Below are positions 8,204 through 15,744 of a stretch of 64,000 nt of DNA, piece by piece (the first letter of the stretch is position 1; each line of letters opens with the position of its first letter). A program made the translations under genes and the position numbers. The DNA lies in assembly GCF_000332075.2 (NCBI RefSeq), contig NZ_KI966369.1:88259-152258 (forward strand), read 5' to 3'. Source of the DNA: Synechocystis sp. PCC 7509. Lineage in GTDB: Bacteria; Cyanobacteriota; Cyanobacteriia; Cyanobacteriales; Chroococcidiopsidaceae. Under the pieces are notes generated by a model. The model did not search any database. It saw only the letters and a list, made by a program, of their open reading frames with translations, and was not told the DNA's origin.

Positions 8204-8548
8204 CTGCTTATCCAAAAGCGATTAACGTACTCAAAGCTGCCAATAAGTTACCCGAAGTAGTGAAATTACGACAGATTAAATATCTCAATAATATTGTGGA
8301 GCAAGACCATCGGGGGATAAAACGATTAGTCAAACCAGGAATGGGATTTGGCTCCTTCAACACTGCAAGAAGAACCATTCGGGGATATGAAACTCTGAAC
8401 ATGGTTAGAAAAGGACAAGTTATTGGTGTTCCCAGGGGAGCCATCAAAGAGCGACTTGTCTTTATCTATCAAATCTTTGGGGTAGTTGCATAATTTCAAC
8501 TCCTGCCACAGGGGTTTTCTGTCTTCACTAAGTTTTTGCAACACAACC

Positions 8549-9665
8549 CATTCAGTGGCGCGATATTCGGCACTTAAAAACGCTCTGCTGGATGATGGTC
8601 GGCATGATTGAAAGCCAAAACGTTCATCTCAACGGCTTTGGAGTCTATATTAATAGTCGCGCCCAATACGCTCAATCTCACCAGCGACGATTTCGGCGCT
8701 GCCTCTCTAATCGTCGCATCGATATTTCTGCCACTCACCAAGTTCTGATGGCACAAGCCTTATCCACATGGGGCAAAAAACGACTGTATTTAAGCTTGGA
8801 TACGACAATGGTGTGGAACTGTTTCTGCTTGATCTGGGTGGGGGTGGTCTATCGAGGACGCACGGTCGTCGTCGCTTGGCGGATTGTGCCGCAAGCCAGC
8901 AGCACTGTCAAATTGTGGGCAATTCAACGGGTGTTGCGACAAGCTGCACGGATCGTTCCGGCAGAAGTAGAGGTCGTTGTCTTGGCAGACAGAGGGTTTG
9001 CCGATGGCAAGTTCATGAAATACCTCCGAGAAACCTTGCAGTGGCACTTTCGGATTCGGATTAAACGTTCCTTTCAGTTTCAACTGGACGGTCAATGGCG
9101 CAAGGTTGCATCCGTTTCTCTTCCACCCGGTCAAGCCTATTTCACGCCAGCTATTGCCATTGGTAAGACCAGACCTTACGGGGATGTCTATTTAGCCTTT
9201 GCCCATGACCGCCAAAGTGGCGAAGATTGGGTGATTGTCAGCGATGAACCGACGACTCTTCAGACCTTTGCCCAATATCGCTTGAGGTTTCAAGTGGAAG
9301 AATCATTTTTGGATTTGAAATCGAACGGCTTTAATCTCGAAGCCTCTCGGTTGCGAGACAAGTTTGCCCTCACGCAACTGTGTGGGGTCATTGCTCTGAC
9401 CACGCTATTTTTAGTTTTACAAGGGACGCAAGTTGTGACCTCTGGAAAGCGTCGATTCGTCGATACTCACTGGAATCGTGGCATGAGTTATCTCAGGCTG
9501 GGTTGGAACTGGATTCGTCTTGCCCTGACTCGTCAGTGGGAAATTCAGATTTATCCATGCCTCTCCAGTCTGCCTGACCCCGAACCTGCCTTTGCTTCTA
9601 AGCGTCAACAGGAGAACGAGTTTATGCGTGAATTCGTTGTTCTCAGCCGCATTCCAGCTTCTTAG
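8549..9665 (+). pseudogene. IS4-family transposase lacking its first residues
   Basis: The frame runs in from the IS6 border (IQWRDIRHLKTLCW, then MMVGMIESQNVHLNG at 8592) to 9665, about 370 residues. It shows the IS4 DDE set: LSLDTTMVW (Asp 1), VVVLADRGFAD (Asp 2) and YRLRFQVEESFLDLK with the YREK-type Glu. Only the extreme N-terminus is missing. The ATG at 8592 might still allow translation, but the left IS end is gone, so the element cannot move by itself. Confidence 0.8.
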
Positions 9666-9682
9666 TTTTGTCAGTCAAGCAG
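8549..9682 (+). mobile_element. IS4-family element, 5'-truncated, copy 1
   Basis: The right end lies within GTCAGTCAAGCAG (about 9670-9682), where similarity to the second copy (63513-64000, opposite strand) stops. The left end was removed at 8548, where the IS6-like end abuts the transposase frame. Confidence 0.75.
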
Positions 9683-10067
9683 ATTAGTGACCATACCGCA
9701 CAATTTGTTTGTTTTGCCAGCTACTTGAAGAAAGGTTAAAGCAATAGGGTTGAAGCGACACAATAAGAAGATAGGAAGTCGCAATTAAGAGCGCCAAGAG
9801 CGAGTTCTGTTACTCACCGATACTGGGGTACAAGGTAAAGTTAGCGATCACGCGGCAGTTTGCGGCTCAAAGTGTCATCAGCGCTGATAATTTAGTCTAC
9901 ACAACCCAAACTGATTTAATGGAGAAAGAGAGTGAAGCTATTGAAAGTTTGACTGCTGTTTAGGCGATCGCTTTTAATGAAAAACAATCTGCATTAAAAT
10001 GTTAATGAGAAATGTAATTAATGACTGAAAAAGCGCTTTTACTCAATCACAGAGGGACAGAAAATAA
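9683..10067. other. Non-coding or decayed stretch
   Basis: No convincing gene. The frame ending at the TAG at 9961-9963 reads QSVISADNLVYTTQTDLMEK and then ESEAIESLTAV. It looks protein-like and may be the tail of a decayed gene, but I cannot name it and it has no clear start. Confidence 0.4.
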
Positions 10068-10247
10068 TTGCCTACATTAGAACAAGGAATAATGACAATA
10101 ATTGTTTGTCAAATGTTATCTAATTTATTTCTAGATATAGTTTTGTTTCGTTACGATAATCTCACAAAAGAAGTTTATATTTTAGCCAGTAAAGACATTC
10201 AAATCAAAATACCGTCAAATGGAAGGTGGGAGTTTATAAATGACTAA
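10068..10247 (+). CDS. DUF6888-like small protein
   Basis: A 59-residue frame begins at TTG 10068 (ATG 10092 is the alternative). It reads PTLEQGIMTIIVCQMLSNLF, then VLFRYDNLTKEVYILASKDI, and ends NGRWEFIND. This matches my memory of the short cyanobacterial DUF6888 family (a C-terminal G.W.F motif and a central RYD...EVYIL). It overlaps the next gene by 8 bp, as usual for DUF6888-DUF6887 pairs. AGAGGGA lies shortly upstream. The function of the pair is unknown, and their size and coupling resemble toxin-antitoxin modules. Confidence 0.68.
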   Translation: MPTLEQGIMTIIVCQMLSNLFLDIVLFRYDNLTKEVYILASKDIQIKIPSNGRWEFIND

Positions 10248-10452
10248 GCAAAATTTTGAAAAAATGACCAAAGTTGACCTACTAGCTTATGTAAAAGTGA
10301 ATCGCACTGATGATGAGGCAATCAGGGAATTATTTAGCGATCGCCGCAACCCCAACCGTACTATTTATCCTTCATTGGTAAACTCAAACGAAGACGAGAT
10401 AAAACAGATAGAAAATGAATTAAGTCAAAAATTAAAAGAGCGCGCCAACTAA
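10240..10452 (+). CDS. DUF6887-like small protein
   Basis: A 70-residue protein starting MTKQNFEKMTKVDLLAYVKVNR with an acidic, helical C-terminal half (EDEIKQIENELSQKLKE). The opening and the TDDEAIRELF stretch resemble the cyanobacterial DUF6887 family, which is usually encoded directly after DUF6888. The ATG overlaps the end of the preceding frame (ATGACTAA), implying translational coupling. AAGGTGGGAG precedes the start. The role is unknown. Confidence 0.7.
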   Translation: MTKQNFEKMTKVDLLAYVKVNRTDDEAIRELFSDRRNPNRTIYPSLVNSNEDEIKQIENELSQKLKERAN

Positions 10453-10554
10453 TGCGCGTCGCACGTAAGGCGTATGCAGCAGATTCGCCGCCTTACGTTT
10501 CGCTGCCTCTCCCCGCCTGTTAGACCATGCGGTTTTCACGGAACTAGCGTGACC
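10453..10554. repeat. Dispersed ~100-bp repeat, copy R1
   Basis: Shares the ordered blocks GGCGTATGCA, AGATTCGCCGCCTTACG, TCCCCGCCTGT, GCGGT..TCACGG and ACTAGC with copies at 30361-30463 and 41703-42727. This copy can form a 10-bp perfect stem, ACGTAAGGCG (10463-10472) with CGCCTTACGT (10489-10498). It lies between the DUF6887 stop and the lipoprotein gene, with no recombinase gene beside it. Confidence 0.7.
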
Positions 10555-10569
10555 CATTAAAATATATTC

Positions 10570-11235
10570 ATGAAACCTACATTTTTAATCTTTGTTTCTT
10601 TAATAGCGCTTATAAGCTGTAGCACACCAACTATTGACTCAGCTACTAAAACACAGTCTTCACCTGAGCTTTCAGTAAATCCTGAGATAACGCAACCAAT
10701 ACCTAATTCGAGTCCAGATACGCCTAGTTCTAAAGCTTTAACAATATCACCAACCGGAATCGGAATTGCTAATTTGGGTATGACTTTTGGGCAACTTAAA
10801 CAAGCACTGGGAAAGAACGCAAAGTTTCAAGTAGTGTCACCTTTCAGAGTAGATTTTGATGCGATCTCAATCAGCCAATCTGGAAAAATACAATACTACA
10901 TCCTTTATCCAGCGAGGACAACTTTTGCTAATTCAGACTCAATTGAATTGTTGCTTACTGAAAATTCTAATTTTCGCACAGTTGAAGGAGTTGGACCAGG
11001 AATCTCTTTGAAACAAGCGGAGGCAGTTTACGGAGAAGCTACCTTAGCATACAATACTCAAAATGAATCTAGAGAACAAGTAAAATTTGCTAATCAACCT
11101 GCTGAAAAATTACTGTTTCAGCCAATTGCTCCAAATCAAGATTTCGCGGGGATTTATCCGTCTCAAGCTGGGGAGTATAACGAAACAAAAAAGTTTCGAG
11201 AATCTGCCATAATTCGCTCAGTTTTAGTCCAATAG
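10570..11235 (+). CDS. Hypothetical lipoprotein
   Basis: A 221-residue protein with an N-terminal signal MKPTFLIFVSLIALISCS, whose LISC fits a lipobox (Cys about residue 17). A Ser/Thr/Pro-rich linker follows to about residue 60, and then a soluble domain (ISPTGIGIANLGMTFGQLKQALG ... GISLKQAEAVYGEATLAY). The two halves, each with a 'GM/GI...QL/QA..G' pattern, look like repeated small alpha/beta units. I do not recognise the family. It would be membrane-tethered on the outer face. Confidence 0.7.
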   Translation: MKPTFLIFVSLIALISCSTPTIDSATKTQSSPELSVNPEITQPIPNSSPDTPSSKALTISPTGIGIANLGMTFGQLKQALGKNAKFQVVSPFRVDFDAISISQSGKIQYYILYPARTTFANSDSIELLLTENSNFRTVEGVGPGISLKQAEAVYGEATLAYNTQNESREQVKFANQPAEKLLFQPIAPNQDFAGIYPSQAGEYNETKKFRESAIIRSVLVQ

Positions 11236-11246
11236 CATTTTCTAAT

Positions 11247-11345
11247 AGTTGTGTTGCAAGAAATGATGGGCTAAGATAATCCCTTCAAAAATACTTCTAC
11301 TGCATCTGATAAATTCTTAAACCCAGTTGTGCTGCAAAAAACTTT
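11247..11345. repeat. Two solo IS6-like ends
   Basis: AGTTGTGTTGCAAGAAATGA at about 11247 is followed by sequence like the first 40 bp of the IS6-like element (GGGCTAAGATAATCCC). A second end in the same orientation, AGTTGTGCTGCAAAAAAC, lies at about 11325. No transposase sequence lies between them, so these are deletion relics. The AT-rich 270 bp up to 11617 shows no gene. Confidence 0.6.
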
Positions 11346-11617
11346 TGTTTTCAACAATTTGTAATAATAAACAATCAAACACTAAATATAGAGTTTAATT
11401 ATGTACTAAATTATTCATTTTATTAGCTGCTAATTAAAATAATCTGCAAAATATTTTTAGTTCAAAATTACAAAAATGACTGCCTTTTAATTTCTAAAAA
11501 AATGAAGTTATAAAATAAATTATGCTTTGAAATTACAAGAAAGAACAATTGCAGACACAGATAGTTTTCATTTTCTCGCAATACAACCCTGTTTCCTAAA
11601 TCAATACTTGGTAACAC

Positions 11618-12463
11618 TTAGTTTAGAAACCACTCAAAATAACTAATTTCTGGAACTACACCTATTCTCACGGGTAAAACTGAAACTCCTAGTCCACGCG
11701 ATACATACATGGCGATCACACCATCTCGATACCAACCACTAACATAACGCCCGCTTCCATTAGGACGTAAAGGAGCAAAACCAAATAATGATAATTGTCC
11801 GCCATGAGTATGCCCTGATAGCATATATTGTGGTTTGTATTGTGCTATTTTTGCTAACTCATCTCTTGTAAATAAATCTCGATAGGCTGGCGAGTGAGCA
11901 AGTAATAAATGGTTTTGTTGAGGAAGAACACCTTGAAGTGATTTGATTAAATCGGGTTTACTAACTAAATCATCTAATCCTGTAATCAATACAGAGCGCT
12001 CACTATAGTTATGTAAAATGCTTTCATTAATTAATAAGCGGCAATTATGATTAGCATAGATTTGGGTCAACCGTTTTAAATCAACACCTGCCCAGTATTC
12101 CCAATTACCCATAATTGCATACTTAGCTGTTTGCTTGTTAAGGAGCGACAAAAAGCGCTCAAATCCATCAAGCTGCTCGACTTTATCAATCGAGTCTCCA
12201 GTAAACAGTACAACATTTGGATTAAGTTTATTAATTTGCTCGGCAATATGTTGGGCGCGGTTATTAAATTGTTTGAGATGGAGATCACTGATTTGGACAA
12301 TCTTGAAATTATTGTCTTTATAAGCAAATTGTTGATTAAGTTGATAACGTGTAACCACAAAACGATTCGGCTCAATAACAAAAGCATACAGTATCAATAA
12401 ACAAAGACTAACAAAGATGGCAAGTAGAATAAATTGGCACTTTTTCCTTTTTTTGGTTAGCAT
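11618..12463 (-). CDS. Metallophosphoesterase (YkuE-like)
   Basis: A 281-residue calcineurin-like phosphoesterase anchored by one N-terminal membrane helix (about residues 10-30). The metal-site motifs occur in order: ISDLH, GDSID, GNWE (in place of the usual GNHE), LAHSP and SGHTHGGQ. This membrane-bound subgroup includes lipid-phosphoesterase-like YkuE/LpxG-type proteins. The His of the GNH motif is replaced by Trp, a variation that may affect catalysis and deserves note. Start ATG at 12463. It stands alone on this strand. Confidence 0.88.
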   Translation of the reverse strand: MLTKKRKKCQFILLAIFVSLCLLILYAFVIEPNRFVVTRYQLNQQFAYKDNNFKIVQISDLHLKQFNNRAQHIAEQINKLNPNVVLFTGDSIDKVEQLDGFERFLSLLNKQTAKYAIMGNWEYWAGVDLKRLTQIYANHNCRLLINESILHNYSERSVLITGLDDLVSKPDLIKSLQGVLPQQNHLLLAHSPAYRDLFTRDELAKIAQYKPQYMLSGHTHGGQLSLFGFAPLRPNGSGRYVSGWYRDGVIAMYVSRGLGVSVLPVRIGVVPEISYFEWFLN

Positions 12464-12737
12464 TATTTAAGATTTTTCGGAAATTATCTAAAAATAGTAC
12501 AGGGTATAGTTGTACATAAGTGGCAACAACTATTGAAACAGGAAGCAAGAATAGGTCTATAACCTGTCTTAAAACTAATATTACCCTTGACTATGATATT
12601 CACTCTTAACCTATTACTCGGAATATGCCCACCTACAAATACGAAGACTGCCTTCAGTGCTAAAGTTAATTTCGCACAAAGCCTAAAAGTCCGAATGATT
12701 AATCTTGCCTCTATAGCAAATGAAAAGTAAAACCTGT

Positions 12738-13298
12738 TTAAACAAACGGCGCACCCCATACAATCCAATTTTCTTTATTAAACGGAGATCGCCACTTTTC
12801 AATTAGCCTTAACTCTATCTGCTGCCTAGCTCTTGCCAATGCAGGTGCATCCCACCAGAACGCTATATTGACTGCACAGGAAAGCCCATGCTGGTAATGC
12901 AGGCTTTTGTAATTATCTAAGTATCTTTTGCAGTCGTGAGTTCCTTGCCAGCGTTTGTTACTCCTACACGTCTCACCGATGTACAAGACTAATCCAGCAG
13001 CACTATCTACCACAAAATATATACACGCATCACCTGGACTATCCACTGGTAAGCGATAAAATGACATTGGACATGGGCGGAGCTTAAACGGGTCTATTTT
13101 GTCCGGGTCAACGTGCGCCTTAGCCACATCAAACAAAGTCCCTTGAACAATCTGAGCTTCTTTGGCTCGTTGCTGGTGTGCCGCAATTTTTTCTTTCCAC
13201 TGCACTAATGCGTCCGCATCCATGCTCAGGCTTTCTGGTCTACTGCCACTTCTAGGAATTACAATGCCAGCAAACAGGTCAAGTTGATGGGTTTCCAC
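12738..13298 (-). CDS. GIY-YIG nuclease-fold protein
   Basis: A 186-residue protein. The C-terminal half has a GIY-YIG-like core (ACIYFVVDSAAGLVLYIGET, then the basic stretch RSNKRWQGTHDCKRYLDNY, then IELRLIEKWRSPFNKENW with a conserved Glu and Asn). The N-terminal 90 residues are helical and hydrophilic with two LF motifs. Such proteins cut or bind DNA, but the substrate is unknown. It stands alone, with about 275 bp of non-coding sequence downstream. Confidence 0.75.
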   Translation of the reverse strand: METHQLDLFAGIVIPRSGSRPESLSMDADALVQWKEKIAAHQQRAKEAQIVQGTLFDVAKAHVDPDKIDPFKLRPCPMSFYRLPVDSPGDACIYFVVDSAAGLVLYIGETCRSNKRWQGTHDCKRYLDNYKSLHYQHGLSCAVNIAFWWDAPALARARQQIELRLIEKWRSPFNKENWIVWGAPFV

Positions 13299-13514
13299 AA
13301 GATTAACTCTGGTTTTAACTAAATTATTGTATATCCCCTAGAAACTATGTGATCGCCTTTGGGTTAGCTGTCCTATCGGCGATGGTCGTTCCCTTGGCTG
13401 TCAGAGGTATTATTTCCCCTCAGCTAAGTTTTCGGCATAATGCTGTTGGTCTGCCATCGTAGTCTGGGTCGAGTAAGCGATCGCCTATGAAGAGCGATTT
13501 CCTACCTAACTTTC

Positions 13515-13724
13515 ATGATTGACACAAACCAATTGACAAACCCTTTCCAAAAGTTTGGTCACTTGAATTTATCTTGCACTGGTCTTACTGGCGCAGAGTG
13601 CATTAAGCCGTTGCTTGATATCATCACTACCGCAAACGCTCTCAACCTTAAATCTACAACTGTAATACTATACGATCGCCAAAACTGGGTCTTCGACTGT
13701 CGCACTTTAAACTCGTTCTGCTAA
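13515..13724 (+). CDS. Small hypothetical protein (doubtful)
   Basis: A 69-residue open frame MIDTNQLTNPFQKFGHLNLS without a recognised domain or clear ribosome binding site. It overlaps the 3' end of the opposite gene by 18 bp. It may be a real small gene or a chance frame. Confidence 0.3.
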   Translation: MIDTNQLTNPFQKFGHLNLSCTGLTGAECIKPLLDIITTANALNLKSTTVILYDRQNWVFDCRTLNSFC

Positions 13725-14027
13725 AAATATCGAACTATCCCCGTGGTGAATTTTAATCTTCCCTTCTAAAATGTCATTATCTTTCAATCTCAACCAGCCA
13801 CTACCACTAACTTCATCATTCTCATCGCCACCTTCCCAAGTAAATTTTAGCTTCTCACCCAATTTATCCGTTGTAAGTTCTCCATCAATTGCGCCAGTGA
13901 CTAAACCAAACTGAAAATCACCAGCTCCGCGCTCGTCAATTTCAATATAAGCCTGTACCTCTATATTGAAATAATCTTCATCCCAATTTTCCATCTCAAT
14001 AATATGCCAAATTCCCTCAAACTTCAT
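13707..14027 (-). CDS. Conserved hypothetical protein
   Basis: A 106-residue acidic all-beta-looking protein (MKFEGIWHIIEMENWDEDYFNIEVQ, later GSGWLRLKDNDILEGKIKIHHGDSSIF). I recognise it as a conserved bacterial family of unknown function often found with small neighbours. AGGAGAGAAAGA precedes the ATG, and the start overlaps the end of a preceding frame (14017-14155) by 11 bp, implying an operon whose first gene is now truncated. Confidence 0.75.
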   Translation of the reverse strand: MKFEGIWHIIEMENWDEDYFNIEVQAYIEIDERGAGDFQFGLVTGAIDGELTTDKLGEKLKFTWEGGDENDEVSGSGWLRLKDNDILEGKIKIHHGDSSIFLAERV

Positions 14028-14155
14028 TCTCTTTCTCTCCTGTTACAAACTCAACGATCCAAATCCCCAAGCAATCGTAGAAATCAACATCAAATTCTAC
14101 CTCACAACTCAACTGATAGCGAATTAAACAGCCCGTATCTTCCAACAACCCCAAC
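14017..14155 (-). pseudogene. C-terminal remnant of a gene upstream of the 106-residue protein
   Basis: An open frame without a start, about 45 codons: LGLLEDTGCLIRYQLSCEVE, then FDVDFYDCLGIWIVEF, ending GEKENEV. It overlaps the next start by 11 bp in the manner of a translationally coupled gene. It is cut exactly where the repeat end TAGGGATTGAGCCGAGAT begins (14156). The family is not recognised. Confidence 0.5.
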
Positions 14156-14173
14156 TAGGGATTGAGCCGAGAT
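14156..14173. repeat. Solo end of a MITE/IS-type repeat
   Basis: TAGGGATTGAGCCGAGAT is identical to the left terminal repeat of the element at 28383-28615. It truncates the small gene to its left. No partner end is seen nearby. Confidence 0.6.
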
Positions 14174-14242
14174 CCGGACACTGTTGACGAAATATTGCTT
14201 AATATTAAAAAGCGATAAAAAATCAATTAACTTGGAGAACTC

Positions 14243-14437
14243 GTGAGTAACCTTTTGGAGCAGTTTTTCGTCAAACTTGCTGGAGAAAGCTTCCCTCCAG
14301 AAGATTTGATGTCAATCAGAAATTTTCAACCTATGCCCATCAGCAATTGCGAACTACTTATATCATTATTTCTAGTTCCACCGCCACACACACAAAACTT
14401 CATATTTTTATGTAGGAAGGGAGATGGCATTTCCTGA
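14243..14437 (+). CDS. Small hypothetical or truncated protein
   Basis: A GTG start with TTGGAGAAC 5 bp upstream gives 64 residues beginning MSNLLEQFFVKLAGESFPPE. The good start signal and the composition of the first 35 residues suggest a real gene. The remainder (LLISLFLVPPPHTQNF) looks less protein-like and the frame stops 65 bp before an IS6 element, so it may be a truncated N-terminus. No family recognised. Confidence 0.4.
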   Translation: MSNLLEQFFVKLAGESFPPEDLMSIRNFQPMPISNCELLISLFLVPPPHTQNFIFLCRKGDGIS

Positions 14438-14502
14438 AGCGCTCATTTAATAATAAGAGAATGTGCATAAAACTTTGTAGAAGTTAAAGCCTAGGTCTGA
14501 GA

Positions 14503-15336
14503 GGTATTGTCAACTTAAATTGAGGGAAGAGATAGAATACGAAATCACGCCTTGATTTTCCTCGTGCTGCTCATGTATTCTCGTCACCGTTTTCCAGCCG
14601 AAATCATCAGCTATTGTGTCTGGCTCTACTACACGTTTCCTTTAAGCTATCGGGACATCGAGAAAATGTTGCTGTATCGCGGGATTGAGGTGACGTACGA
14701 GTCGATTCGGGAGTGGTGTCAGAAATTCGGGCAGCAATACGCCAATCAACTCCGGCGCAAACGTCCGTACATTGCGGGCAGATGGCATTTAGACGAAGTC
14801 GTCGTGACGATCAAGGGGCAGCAATATTATTTGTGGCGGACAGTGGACTCGGAAGGGAACGTGCTGGATGTCTTGCTCCAACGGCGGCGGGATAAAAATG
14901 CGGCGAAGCGATTCTTTCGCAAACTTTTGAAGAAACAAGGCTTTGTGCCACGGGTAATCGTGACAGATAAACTCAAGAGCTACGAAGCGGCGAAGAAACA
15001 GGTGATGCCGAGGGTGGAGCATCGACAGCATAAGGGCTTGAACAATCGAGCCGAAAACTCGCATCAACCGACGCGAGTGCGAGAACGGCGAATGCGACGA
15101 TTCAAATCTCCAGGGCAAGCGCAACGATTTCTCTCAGCTTTTGGACCGATTCGAGACCATTTCCACCCGAAACAACATCAACTCACCGCAAAACGCTATC
15201 GTGAACAACTGCGCCAACGCTTTGAAGATTGGCGAGAAGTTGCTGGGCTAAATTTGGCTGCATAGTCTAAGTACACCTGCCGATTCAGGAATAATTGTGC
15301 TTAATTTTGAGCAGTCCCGGTTAAGTTGACAATGCC
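14503..15336 (+). mobile_element. IS6-family element (second subgroup)
   Basis: 834 bp bounded by GGTATTGTCAACTTAA at 14503 and its counterpart TTAAGTTGACAATGCC ending at 15336. It carries one complete transposase. The ends differ from the GGTTGTGTTGC elements elsewhere in the window. No clear 8-bp target duplication is visible. Confidence 0.85.
14573..15265 (+). CDS. IS6-family transposase
   Basis: A 230-residue DDE transposase. The HTH region (FPAEIISYCVWLYYTFPLSYRDIEKML) is followed by WHLDEVVVTIKG (Asp 1), RVIVTDKLKSY (Asp 2) and LNNRAENSHQPTRVRER (Glu), the IS6/IS240 spacing. The C-terminus is LRQRFEDWREVAGLNLAA. The ATG at 14573 gives the usual MYSRHRFPAEII beginning; a TTG at 14552 is upstream. 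The gene is intact and both IS ends are present, so it is possibly active. Confidence 0.92.
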   Translation: MYSRHRFPAEIISYCVWLYYTFPLSYRDIEKMLLYRGIEVTYESIREWCQKFGQQYANQLRRKRPYIAGRWHLDEVVVTIKGQQYYLWRTVDSEGNVLDVLLQRRRDKNAAKRFFRKLLKKQGFVPRVIVTDKLKSYEAAKKQVMPRVEHRQHKGLNNRAENSHQPTRVRERRMRRFKSPGQAQRFLSAFGPIRDHFHPKQHQLTAKRYREQLRQRFEDWREVAGLNLAA

Positions 15337-15744
15337 CCCTCAATAATTCATGTTAAAGATTTAATAAATATTTTGTGAAGCCAGCCAGAAAATAAAATTA
15401 ATATTTTCAGTATTTTCTACCTACTCATTAAGCTGATTTCAAGGCTAGAGTGAAACTTAATCACCTATAAACTTGTAACTATCAAAATGAATTATTTAAC
15501 TACTTGAAAACTATAAATTTTCTTCAAATCCTTACTTATTTCAGCATCAAAAACTAAGTTCATTACTATAACTTACCATAATAAATTATTAATAAGACAA
15601 AAGTTTATTAAAACTTTTTCTCATCTTTAAACTTATAAAAAACGCATTTAGATTTTTGTATAGATAATTTTTCCGTTCACCGCCAAATACGATTCACAGG
15701 TAAAAATCGATACTTGTATTTATTCATAAGGACTAAGCTATCTG
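15337..15744. other. AT-rich leader upstream of the GGDEF/EAL gene
   Basis: About 400 bp of strongly AT-rich sequence with no coding frame. It presumably contains the promoter and leader of the gene at 15745. I see no riboswitch or operator that I can name. Confidence 0.4.

Larger units (their letters stand above)
6888..8493 (+). pseudogene. IS6-like transposase split by an IS5 element
   Basis: The N-terminal part (6888-7310) starts MNSKSPFKWRHYQSEIILRCVRWYL, has the HTH region and first catalytic Asp (WRVDETYILVKG), and reaches VITVDKNP with the second Asp. The C-terminal part resumes at 8204 with AYPKAINVLK, contains NNIVEQDHRGIKR with the catalytic Glu, and ends IFGVVA at 8493. The ATG at 6888 is preferred over an upstream TTG. 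The split at 7310/8204 makes it inactive unless the insert is removed. Confidence 0.85.
6822..8548 (+). mobile_element. IS6-like element interrupted by an IS5-family element, copy B
   Basis: The ends are GGTTGTGTTGC at 6822 and GCAACACAACC finishing at 8548. The 1727-bp length equals the intact 832-bp copy (34293-35124) plus an 893-bp IS5 element and 2 bp of duplicated target. The stretch 7389-8548 reappears at 1-1160. The flanks beyond the two ends do not match each other, so no target duplication of the outer element is visible. Confidence 0.9.

Noticed and set aside
10453-10554. Repeat R1 as an integron attC site
   Set aside because: The core sites RYYYAAC/GTTRRRY and the L/R box spacing of attC are not present, and no integron integrase signature is seen in the window's recombinases.
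12484-12768. 94-residue minus-strand open frame downstream of the GIY-YIG gene
   Set aside because: Its composition is not protein-like (many Cys and Arg), it overlaps the real gene's end, and it lacks a ribosome binding site.
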